A stretch of DNA of 25,505 nucleotides from Methanoregulaceae archaeon (lineage in GTDB: Archaea > Halobacteriota > Methanomicrobia > Methanomicrobiales > Methanospirillaceae), in assembly GCA_019695435.1 (NCBI GenBank), contig JACTVF010000024.1:1-25505 (forward strand), read 5' to 3'. Positions 7,990 to 14,222 of the stretch are shown here, piece after piece. Position 1 is the first letter of the stretch. Each line of letters begins with the position of its first letter. The position numbers and the translations under genes are program-made. A model generated the notes under the pieces. It was given only the letters and a program-made list of their open reading frames with translations, did no database searches and had not been told where the DNA came from.

Positions 7990-9376
7990 GTACGCCCTCC
8001 TTGAACCTCCATGCCCCGCTTGCGATCCAGTCAGCGGGCAGACCCTGCTTTGTTCGCCACGCTTCGAGATTGTCCTGCCAACCTTGCCAGAGACCGGCAA
8101 AGTCGGTCTCGATCATGTGGATCAATGCCATATCACTGGACGGGCACATGAAACATCCGATCCGATCCAGCCGATGCTCGTAGAGCCTGTTATAGGGCGC
8201 CTCTTCCCGGAAGAGGTACAGCCAGACATGAAGCGCGGTCCAGTCCTGGATCGGCGCAGCGGAAACCTGGACTTTGACGGTTGGATTTCTCCAGACCCGG
8301 TCGCTCTCGGCCCGGGAGAGGGATTCGTACCGGCGCTGTCCGATAAAAGAGAGGCATTCACCCCAGGTCGAACGGATAGTCTCTGCAACCGGTAACAATT
8401 TGCAGACGCTGCAGCACCAGCGGGCGTTGACGGCCGGTGGTCCCTGGCGGGCAAGCGTATCAGCGAATTTATCTGAGGTAGTGGTACGGATGATATCCGC
8501 CCCGTACTTCTGCTGAACCGCATCAACGTTGGCATAGGTATCCGGGAACTCAAGGCCGGTGTCGGCAAAGAGCAGGGGAACGTTCCCGAGCGCTTTTCTG
8601 ACGATGAGCATCGTTACAAGGCTGTCTTTTCCCCCGGAGTAAGAGACCGTGGGCTGGAGAGGGTACGCAGCAGCGACATCTTTTACGAACCGGACTGCTT
8701 CTGCTTCTGCATGCGCCAGCAGGTCAGCATTTGACCGGACCGCGTCCTGCCAGGTTGCCTTCCCGGGAACGATCTGTGATGGGACGTTCCTGCGGCTGCG
8801 GACGAGCTGACCTTTCTGCATCGCCCGTGCTTCTTCTGCCCCTGCCTTTGCCCGGCCGACACCGATGCACTCACCGCTTTCGGTAACAATAAAAACCTCA
8901 TCACCGGTACAAACGGCGTCATCGATAGAGACCAGGCCCGGCCGGAGAACGCTCATCCCCTGATCGTGGATGAACGGTGCAGCACTGTCATCCACCACAA
9001 CGACGCGTTTTGCAGGTCTGAAGAGAGCATACACCTCTGGCCGGGGGATCGGCTCCCAGCGGCGCTCTTTGGGGATATACCGGATGGAACCGGCAATCCC
9101 GCCGCCAATGACGATCTCTTCCATCCGGTCGGTGTCCGGGACCTTGTTTAAAAGGACCAGCTGGCATTCGGGTACGAGCGGTGCACCGAAGTGCTCTTCA
9201 AAGACGCGGTTGATGAGCGCAATATCGGCCGGAAATGCCGGTCGTGCATCTCCCGGAGGAGTCAGCGGCACTTCACGGGTTGTTGTACCGCAGGAAGCAC
9301 ATGTTTTTGCAAGGACCGGTGTATGGCACTGGTCACACCAGCGCAGGAGGATCCTGCCGAGATAGGATGGGTGCAT
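7964..9376 (-). CDS. Zinc ribbon-PUA-PAPS reductase-like protein
   Basis: 470 residues from the ATG at 9376. Visible in order: an N-terminal zinc ribbon (Cys14-x2-Cys17 and Cys26-x2-Cys29), a linker, a PUA-type RNA-binding fold at about 125-195 (PGLVSIDDAVCTGDEVFIVT, then GECIGVGRAKAG), and a PP-loop ATP pyrophosphatase/PAPS reductase domain with YSGGKDS at 246-252. That domain carries Cys clusters CCSVC at 321-325 and CFMC at 408-411, resembling the iron-sulfur pattern of APS/PAPS reductases. Such proteins occur in methanogens, usually annotated as PAPS reductase. The PUA domain favours an RNA sulfuration role, which is my inference. The frame stays open upstream to 9811, but domains begin at 9376 and a TATA-like TTTTATT lies about 28 nt before it. 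Confidence 0.85.
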   Translation of the reverse strand: MHPSYLGRILLRWCDQCHTPVLAKTCASCGTTTREVPLTPPGDARPAFPADIALINRVFEEHFGAPLVPECQLVLLNKVPDTDRMEEIVIGGGIAGSIRYIPKERRWEPIPRPEVYALFRPAKRVVVVDDSAAPFIHDQGMSVLRPGLVSIDDAVCTGDEVFIVTESGECIGVGRAKAGAEEARAMQKGQLVRSRRNVPSQIVPGKATWQDAVRSNADLLAHAEAEAVRFVKDVAAAYPLQPTVSYSGGKDSLVTMLIVRKALGNVPLLFADTGLEFPDTYANVDAVQQKYGADIIRTTTSDKFADTLARQGPPAVNARWCCSVCKLLPVAETIRSTWGECLSFIGQRRYESLSRAESDRVWRNPTVKVQVSAAPIQDWTALHVWLYLFREEAPYNRLYEHRLDRIGCFMCPSSDMALIHMIETDFAGLWQGWQDNLEAWRTKQGLPADWIASGAWRFKEGVHGKERHHH

Positions 9377-9400
9377 TCCCACATCTGTTCGTGTTTGTTG

Positions 9401-9410
9401 AATAAAATGG
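9401..9410 (-). promoter_or_regulatory. Putative TATA box of the PAPS reductase-like/hisH pair
   Basis: Minus-strand CATTTTATT (complement of 9401-9409) lies 25-33 nt before the ATG at 9376, implying a short-leadered or leaderless mRNA. This supports the downstream start over the longer open frame. Confidence 0.45.
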
Positions 9411-9577
9411 TAGACGGTTTCCCCCTCTTTGCTTAAGCCGGAATCGTTTGTAGCGTATCTTTCACGAAAAACGGGTGGCGTCTGAAGCAGCGGGAGGTTT
9501 GATATGGAGCGGTTCTCCATTTTACTACTGTGATACAAGAGAAGGAAACCGGGATATCTTGGAGTTCCCGGATGGTG

Positions 9578-9848
9578 ATGAAGGACGACACTTGATATCT
9601 GGCTCTTTGCTGCGGTCTGTTTTTTTATCCTTGCCTTCTGTGCAGTACTGCGGGTCATTCCCGGCCCGACCCTGCACGATCGGCTGATCGCCGTCAACGT
9701 GGCGGCCACCCTTGCCTGCGCGGGGGCGCTTTCCCTCACGGTATCAGTCGGTGACCTAATCATACCGATACTCGCGGGACTGCTTGCCTGTATCGTGTTT
9801 GCGGCCACCATACGGGTTTCGCAGGTGTACCGGAGTGTGACCCCATGA
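9578..9848 (+). CDS. MrpF-like antiporter/hydrogenase membrane subunit, start disrupted
   Basis: The frame ending at TGA 9846-9848 encodes DIWLFAAVCFFILAFCAVLR, then VIPGPTLHDRLIAVNVAATL and two further hydrophobic segments. This is a good match to MrpF (also the EhbB/MbhB-type subunit of membrane hydrogenases), with the family's R-x-x-x-GPT-x-x-DR motif. About 85 residues are covered, near full length. However, the frame has an in-frame stop at 9579-9581 and no ATG, GTG or TTG before the first helix. The best start (ATG 9578, MKDDT) is in another frame and hits TGA at 9593; deleting one T (ACT-T-GAT) would join them. Frameshift mutation, sequence error, programmed +1 shift or non-standard start are all possible. 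The stop overlaps the next gene's ATG (ATGA). Confidence 0.55.
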
Positions 9849-10195
9849 TCGTATGGGCACTCGATGCGCTCCTATACACCCTGCTCCTTGCAGCCATCGG
9901 ATTCGGGGCGATCAGTGTGATCGGCCTGCTCCTCTTTCCGAATATCCGGAGCAGGGCCTTTACCGGTCTGCGGGCAGGGATTCTTGCCACCGCACTCGTC
10001 ACGGCGGCCGGGATCTGCTATGGCATTTTTGCCTGGATCACAACGGATGGTATACAATACCTGATGTATGTCCTCGCTGCGATCCTGATGCTCGTCCTTC
10101 TCGTCTTCCTGAACCGGATAGCCACCGATGTAGTCTGCCGCAAGACCGTGCCGCTCCCGTCACTATCAGCAGATGATAAAGAAGACCGGTTATAA
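9845..10195 (+). CDS. MrpG-like antiporter/hydrogenase membrane subunit
   Basis: 116 residues with three hydrophobic helices. The region AAIGFGAISVIGLLLFPNIR, followed by SRAFTGLRAG, fits the MrpG/MnhG (EhbC/MbhC-like) pattern, where a small-residue helix precedes an L-x-FP-x-hxxR motif. A charged cytoplasmic tail ends the protein (SLSADDKEDRL). These subunits normally form part of seven-gene cation/proton antiporters or of the antiporter module of energy-converting hydrogenases. Here only the F-like and G-like genes occur, overlapping by ATGA, and no MrpA/B/C/D/E gene follows; MITE copy B begins 8 bp after the stop codon. Either a remnant of a larger operon or an accessory pair working with subunits encoded elsewhere. 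Confidence 0.6.
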   Translation: MIVWALDALLYTLLLAAIGFGAISVIGLLLFPNIRSRAFTGLRAGILATALVTAAGICYGIFAWITTDGIQYLMYVLAAILMLVLLVFLNRIATDVVCRKTVPLPSLSADDKEDRL

Positions 10196-10202
10196 TTATT
10201 TT

Positions 10203-10536
10203 GGTGATTATGTAACATCCACCAAAAATCAGATCTGAATTAAATTTGAGATTATATGACCGCTCTTTGGGGGCTTTGCCCCCCGCCGCTCGGGCACCCC
10301 CCACTTGCGATAGTGCTGGTATTACCAGTTCTGGTGCCATCGCAATGCGCCCCGTCCCCCACGGGGGACTGGTGGCGCAAGAGGGGGGCAATAATAATGA
10401 CTCCCGAAAACGATTTTCTACAGATCAAACAATTTTGCTTTTGTGGATTATCCCCAATTATTTAACGAGTCTTACAAAATTTGTAAAAAATATCCTATAC
10501 TAACTATTGGTTAGTGGTGGACTTTACTCAATCACC
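10203..10536. mobile_element. MITE copy B (334 bp) with perfect target duplication
   Basis: The left end is GGTGATTATGTAACATCCAC; the right end on the reverse strand is GGTGATTGAGTAAAGTCCAC. Both continue CA, giving about 17 matches in 22 positions. The flanks are the perfect 8-bp direct repeat ATTATTTT (10195-10202 and 10537-10544); the left copy starts at the last base of the mrpG-like stop codon. The ends share GGTGATT and a subterminal CCACC with the IS at 5457-6281 (spacer 9 bp here, 12 bp in the IS). No transposase is encoded. The centre is the structured core also found in copy A. This has every hallmark of a miniature inverted-repeat element mobilised by an IS1595-type transposase. 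Confidence 0.87.
10268..10429 (+). repeat. Structured repeat core, copy B
   Basis: Pairings seen: GGGGGC-TTT-GCCCCC hairpin at 10269-10283; CTGGTA-T-TACCAG at 10316-10328; TTGCGAT (10305-10311) with ATCGCAA (10339-10345); perfect palindrome GTCCCCCACGGGGGAC at 10354-10369 extended by GCGCC (10347-10351) with GGCGC (10374-10378); and CCCCCCACTTGCG (10297-10309) with CGCAAGAGGGGGG (10376-10388). TTGCG at 10305-10309 is claimed by two different partners, so two alternative folds are possible. Confidence 0.8.
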
Positions 10537-10735
10537 ATTATTTTTTGTATCCACAGGGATACCAGCAGACAACGGACCGTGAGCTGAGCCGTTGATCAAA
10601 TCTTATCAGGGTTCCGCTTATGAAATCTGGCATCCCCGGAAAAAAAGACCGGAATCTCTCTTTCTTTTTGGATTCCCTGTACCGGATTACGTTGGCGGCG
10701 CTGAAAAAAGTGTATTGGCAATCCCGGCCTTTCGG

Positions 10736-11086
10736 TCAGTGCGGCGCTTCTTGCGGGGTTGCATCCACCTCTTCCGGCTCCAGAAGACAGAGGACTGCCG
10801 CAATACCGAGGACAAGGATCGCCGGCGTATATAAGTACAGCAGATTGTGCGTGCCGATAAGCGGGACCGAAAGCGTGATCCAGACCGCAGATGAGAGCAG
10901 CATCCAGCCGGCAAACCGGGTTTCAGTGTTTGACATCGCTGCACCCATCAGGCCAAGACTGGAAAAAAGCGCTGCCTGGACACCGGAGAGGGTCATCTGG
11001 GTGGAACCTGAAGAAATGATCACATATATCGCGGTTGCAATGCCCAGAAATCCTCCGATTACGCCAACGATAAACTGCCGTTTCAT
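10736..11086 (-). CDS. Small integral membrane protein, four helices
   Basis: 116 residues, function not recognised. Four hydrophobic segments at about 6-26 (IVGVIGGFLGIATAIYVIIS), 35-50 (AALFSSLGLMGAAMS), 58-77 (GWMLLSSAVWITLSVPLIG) and 82-102 (LLYLYTPAILVLGIAAVLCL), with an acidic C-terminal tail, EPEEVDATPQEAPH. The layout resembles small DUF-type membrane proteins of methanogens. I use ATG 11086 rather than the TTG one codon earlier. A TATA-like CTTTATGA (complement of 11112-11119) lies about 28 nt upstream, which predicts an almost leaderless mRNA; no ribosome binding site is visible. It stands alone, with non-coding DNA on both sides. Confidence 0.65.
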   Translation of the reverse strand: MKRQFIVGVIGGFLGIATAIYVIISSGSTQMTLSGVQAALFSSLGLMGAAMSNTETRFAGWMLLSSAVWITLSVPLIGTHNLLYLYTPAILVLGIAAVLCLLEPEEVDATPQEAPH

Positions 11087-11407
11087 CAATAACGATGGGT
11101 CAGCACACGCTCATAAAGATTCCCATTTTATCTACCGTTTTAAAATACCCGGAACCAAATGAAAGCGCGGGGCGCGGCTTTTTTAATAAATTCCTGCTGC
11201 GGGCCGTATTTGCCTGATTCCTGCACACCTTCCGAACCCAAATTGTGCGAAAACAGGCCTTCTTTTCGGCAAACAGGGCTTAATTATAATGATTGCGCAT
11301 TTCGCTATTGATTGCCCGTAAAATCAGTTCTATTCCGGATACTCCGGTTTTGCGCGGGACAAAGTTGCGGTTTATAGCGATTCTATGCGGGAAAACACCA
11401 TTTTGAC
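11087..11407. other. Intergenic region with a plus-strand T-run and AT-rich DNA
   Basis: No gene found. A GC-rich stretch (GCGCGGGGCGCGGC, about 11165-11178) is followed by six T, resembling a terminator on the plus strand. The remainder to 11407 is moderately AT-rich and leads into the promoter of the small basic peptide gene. Confidence 0.35.
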
Positions 11408-11420
11408 CAAAATATTTATG
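11408..11420 (+). promoter_or_regulatory. Promoter of the Lys/Ala-rich peptide gene
   Basis: A TATA box AATATTTAT at 11410-11418, preceded by the purine-rich GACCAA, lies about 50 nt before the ATG at 11468. Transcription would start near 11440, leaving a leader of about 28 nt that includes the strong GGGAGGTG ribosome binding site. Confidence 0.6.
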
Positions 11421-11467
11421 TATTCGTAGAATAATGAAAATTATAACCCTTTCCGGTGGGAGGTGTG

Positions 11468-11557
11468 ATGACAATGGTTGCAGCAAAGAAACCGGCCGCA
11501 AAGAAGGCCCCAGCAAAAAAACCCGCCGTAAAGAAGACAGCCCCCAAGAAGAAATAA
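11468..11557 (+). CDS. 29-residue Lys/Ala/Pro-rich basic peptide, histone H1-tail-like
   Basis: ATG 11468 to TAA 11555-11557. After MTMV the product consists only of repeated AAKKPA / KKAPA / KKTAP units ending PKKK: 11 Lys, 8 Ala and 4 Pro in 29 residues, with no acidic residue. Such sequences match the C-terminal tails of histone H1 and bacterial H1-like proteins (AlgP, HctB) and are expected to bind DNA or RNA non-specifically; this role is an inference. Support for translation: ribosome binding site GGGAGGTG at 5-12 nt before the ATG, a good upstream TATA box, and a T-rich terminator right after the stop. In-frame ATG 11474 is an alternative start. Confidence 0.7.
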   Translation: MTMVAAKKPAAKKAPAKKPAVKKTAPKKK

Positions 11558-11565
11558 TCTTCGGG

Positions 11566-11595
11566 TTCATTTTCTTGTTTTCTCTCTATTTTTTC
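11566..11595 (+). terminator. T-rich terminator after the basic peptide gene
   Basis: Several runs of three to six T (TTCATTTTCTTGTTTTCTCT, then ATTTTTTCC) begin about 8 nt after the TAA; oligo-T tracts are the usual archaeal termination signal. Confidence 0.5.
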
Positions 11596-11668
11596 CGGAT
11601 TTGCGAGGATTTTGCTTCATGATCGATTCCATGATGTTCTTTGATCACAAAAGAACTCACGGTTATGA

Positions 11669-11738
11669 ATGGCCGGGTATACTTGCGGGAACGTCACTGA
11701 CGTTATTTCCTTGCTCCCGCCAGTCTCACGCCGGCCAT
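11669..11738. other. Nested 70-bp inverted repeat, candidate structured RNA or element
   Basis: Three nested perfect arms: ATGGCCGG (11669-11676) with CCGGCCAT (11731-11738); GCGGGA (11685-11690) with TCCCGC (11715-11720); AACGTCA (11690-11696) with TGACGTT (11698-11704). Just outside, GTTA (11662-11665) and TAAC pair in register. A separate hairpin TTCAC-TGGC-GTGAA lies at 11747-11760 and TTGTGA/TCACAA at 11763-11786. No reading frame explains the region. Confidence 0.45.
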
Positions 11739-11861
11739 GAGGTAACTTCACTGGCGTGAATTTTGTGAATACTTTCAATATCACAAGTCACATTGCTGCG
11801 CTTGCTGCCCCAGACGGATGCAATATGGTGGCGGTGGAACAAATAAACCAATTGACCGGAC

Positions 11862-11951
11862 GTGAGCCTTGCGTTCATCGGCGCTGCGGTTGTGTTCCTG
11901 CCGCTGTTTGTGTTTCTGGCAAAGTTAATCCGGCGCGGATGGAGCGGGTGA
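11862..11951 (+). CDS. Possible 29-residue single-helix membrane peptide
   Basis: From GTG 11862 the frame encodes one hydrophobic helix (SLAFIGAAVVFLPLFVFLAK) followed by LIRRGWSG and TGA, the profile of a small membrane protein with a positive-inside tail. The GTG overlaps the stop (GTGA) of a 15-codon frame from ATG 11818 ending PIDRT. The two parts read like one roughly 45-residue protein broken by a one-base shift, or like a coupled pair. No good ribosome binding site is seen, so support is weak. Confidence 0.3.
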   Translation: MSLAFIGAAVVFLPLFVFLAKLIRRGWSG

Positions 11952-12097
11952 CGGCAGATGTGGGAAGGTGTTTGGTATGCGAGTCAGAGAAGGCGGAGTA
12001 TATCGATCGGGGATGGGGGGGAAGTTGTGCGGGCATTTTTATGAGGGGGGTGAGGAAAAGATGAAAGAGATAACGGAAAATTTTTTCTTTTCATTCT

Positions 12098-12343
12098 TAT
12101 GAATTATTCATAGTATCTTCTTTCTGGTTAATTTCAACGTTGAACGTCCTCGGCTCACCATTCCATACAGGAAATCGTTCGGGACTGCACAAATTTTGCA
12201 ATATCCGGCAAGGTTTTTATAATACATTCCATATATAACGACCTGCTCTGGTATGGTTACGTAACCGGGCGGAATAACCGGATGACGACATTATAACATC
12301 AAAAATACGACCGGACAGACTTCGATATGGCGGTATATACCGC
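12098..12343. promoter_or_regulatory. Palindrome cluster and TATA boxes upstream of the lipoprotein gene
   Basis: Four perfect palindromes occur in 246 bp: TATGAATTATTCATA at 12098-12112, TTCAACGTTGAA at 12133-12144, GGTTACGTAACC at 12255-12266 and GCGGTATATACCGC at 12330-12343. TATA-like TTTTTATAATAC (12214-12225) and ATATATAA (12231-12238) lie among them. They are candidate operators for dimeric regulators of the gene at 12425. The 11952-12424 interval has no convincing gene. Confidence 0.45.
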
Positions 12344-12424
12344 ACGACAGGTACCGGTTATGCCTCTCAAACGGAGCTTCAACCGGAGAATAGATGCACG
12401 ACTCCCTGTGAGCGGAGGGATTGT

Positions 12425-13132
12425 ATGAAATGTATTTACACCATTGCAGTTTTTGGAGTACTGGTTTTAGTACTCTTCTTCACGGGATGCACCAGTACAT
12501 CCCCGCAAGTCCAGACACAGACATCTGTTCCCACTATGGCAGTGGCGATACCTTCGCAAACGCCAACCGCAACGCCAACCGTAGCACTATTTCCGAATGC
12601 TCTGAGCCTCAATGAGTACGCCAACTACGGGAGCGGAAATGAACAGGGCGAGGCAACCGTGTACCGGTACGAGGTAAAATCCAGCTACAACTATACTTCA
12701 GCGTCGGGGAACAGTGCCCGCGAGCAGGCAGAAGCAATCGGATCATCCGGGGCATCCGGCCCCGAGAATGGCTTCAACACCGCGAAGCCGGAGGATGGCG
12801 ATACCTTCCTGTTCGTTTATGTCCGTGTCCGAAATACCGGCAGCAGTGCAGTGAATGTTCCTTCAGCACAACAGTTTGTAGTGTTCAGTAACGGGAAGGC
12901 ATACAATTATACATCCACCTACAATCCTGATGTGGTTATTCACACAATCTCCGGGACACAATATGATTACCAGTTCGGGCCGGGCGGGACCACCGGGTAC
13001 ATCCAACCAGGCGATAGCAACGCGGCAGATGGCTATCTCATTTATGATATACCCGCCCCGTTTTCTCCCAACACAACATATGTGGTATGCAACCTCGACT
13101 ATCAGACTCAGGCAGTTTGGGTACTTGGTTGA
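12425..13132 (+). CDS. Exported lipoprotein with an extracellular Ig-like domain
   Basis: 235 residues. A signal peptide (IYTIAVFGVLVLVLFFTGC) ends in a lipobox with Cys22 as predicted lipid attachment site. A Thr/Pro/Ser linker of about 35 residues follows, then a beta-rich domain of about 180 residues. Its part DGDTFLFVYVRVRNTGSSAV, then NVPSAQQFVVFSNGKAY, resembles DUF4352-type Ig-like domains that place a 'v-V.v.v.N.g' strand before a surface loop. Several N-x-S/T sites suggest glycosylation. GGAGGG lies 6 nt before the ATG. Function unknown; the palindrome-rich upstream region suggests regulated expression. Confidence 0.8.
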   Translation: MKCIYTIAVFGVLVLVLFFTGCTSTSPQVQTQTSVPTMAVAIPSQTPTATPTVALFPNALSLNEYANYGSGNEQGEATVYRYEVKSSYNYTSASGNSAREQAEAIGSSGASGPENGFNTAKPEDGDTFLFVYVRVRNTGSSAVNVPSAQQFVVFSNGKAYNYTSTYNPDVVIHTISGTQYDYQFGPGGTTGYIQPGDSNAADGYLIYDIPAPFSPNTTYVVCNLDYQTQAVWVLG

Positions 13133-13440
13133 TTAGAGAAATATTCGTATTCCCAACCTTTCATTCGCCTTCACTTTTTGAGGAACCGACAGGAGATTTT
13201 TTTCATTCCCTGTGTGCAGAGCGAACCACGTGGAAAGTGAATACGATGGATAAAACAACGAAGGCCCGAACCTTCATTTCGGGAGTCCTCACCGATGCGA
13301 GCAGGTGCCTTGTCAACTCACTTTTCCTTTGGAATACTGCCAAAACAAGGACAAAAATGGCATCGCCGGGGGCATTTATCCCGGCGTTTCGTTGCCACAG
13401 ACCGGGAATTCCTTGCGGAACGCCGGTGACAGGTATATCA
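13133..13440 (+). other. Intergenic region with possible decayed coding sequence
   Basis: A seven-T run at about 13196-13202 probably terminates the lipoprotein mRNA. From ATG 13246 a frame reads MDKTTKARTFISGVLTDASR and runs on to 13485, into the nitroreductase gene. A second frame ending at TGA 13458-13460 reads NGIAGGIYPGVSLPQTGN and DRYIIIPATW. Each looks protein-like over part of its length only, as expected for a frameshifted remnant; I do not recognise a family. Confidence 0.25.
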
Positions 13441-14103
13441 TCATCCCGGCCACGTGGTGACTTCCCTGACCGATGGCCGGATTGATGGCGACAGTTTCTC
13501 GGCCGGATATCCCGTGGCACACCCCATGAGTGCCCATTTCCCGTGTTCAATCCCGAGGAACCGGCAGAACCTGGGATTATCTGCCATCTGTGCCGTAACG
13601 GAAACAATCTGAAACCCAAGGCCAAGAGCCGTTGCTTTCAGCCACATGTTCTCCATGCAGTGGGCAAGGGATAGTTGTTCCACGGGCGGGAACCCTTTTT
13701 TTTCAGCGGCTACGATATAGAAGGGGGCCGTGCCGACACCGGGTACCATACCCATGCTTTTGATCGCCGCAAGCCGGTTCATAAACCCGACGGCCTGTTC
13801 CCGCAGCTCTGCGTTATTTGCAGCCGCCCGTTCAAGGTCGCCAGCCATTTTCTCGACTCCGTCAAAGACGAGCGGGGCCAGTTCTTTCATCGCCTTCGAA
13901 CTTTTCCGAACCACAACAAACCGCCGGAAATAATTCTCATTGTCCCCGATCGCCGCTGCGGCAAATGGCGCATGGAGACCGGCATGGATGATACTTTCGA
14001 TCTGCTCATCCGCAGGAACCCTGTCGATGAATTTCCGGCAGGAGCGTCGTTCCCCGATAATCCTGTCCAATATCGCGTTCTCCTGTTCGGTTGTGAGTGT
14101 CAT
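13441..14103 (-). CDS. Nitroreductase-family flavoprotein
   Basis: 220 residues. The N-terminal RIIGERRSCRKFIDRVPADE, then SIIHAGLHAPFA, is the standard FMN-phosphate-binding start of the nitroreductase fold. The C-terminal part, SLAHCMENMWLKATALGLGF, followed by KWALMGCATGYPAEK, supplies the dimer helix and the isoalloxazine-binding strand. Members reduce nitro compounds, quinones or other acceptors with NAD(P)H, or carry out specialised flavin chemistry; the substrate here is unknown. I chose ATG 14103: conservation starts there, GAGG lies 11-14 nt upstream, and a TATA-like CTTTAAAATA (complement of about 14141-14150) is placed for transcription start near 14118. The frame is open further upstream but shows no domain. 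Confidence 0.87.
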   Translation of the reverse strand: MTLTTEQENAILDRIIGERRSCRKFIDRVPADEQIESIIHAGLHAPFAAAAIGDNENYFRRFVVVRKSSKAMKELAPLVFDGVEKMAGDLERAAANNAELREQAVGFMNRLAAIKSMGMVPGVGTAPFYIVAAEKKGFPPVEQLSLAHCMENMWLKATALGLGFQIVSVTAQMADNPRFCRFLGIEHGKWALMGCATGYPAEKLSPSIRPSVREVTTWPG

Positions 14104-14222
14104 TACAAAATCAGCCTCACATCCCGTTTCACTGCCGGGATATTTTAAAGTATTTTCACGGGCCGTGTCGTGAATCTGGATGAGGAGACCGGCTGCCGGA
14201 TCAATCCTGCACCGGGTCAGGC

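Noticed and set aside
9377..9811. Upstream extension of the PAPS reductase-like frame (145 extra codons)
   Set aside because: No domain or ribosome binding site; the extension crosses the TATA box and the opposing MrpF-like gene.
11756..12064. 102-codon frame
   Set aside because: Composition and lack of ribosome binding site are not protein-like; a better small membrane frame overlaps it.
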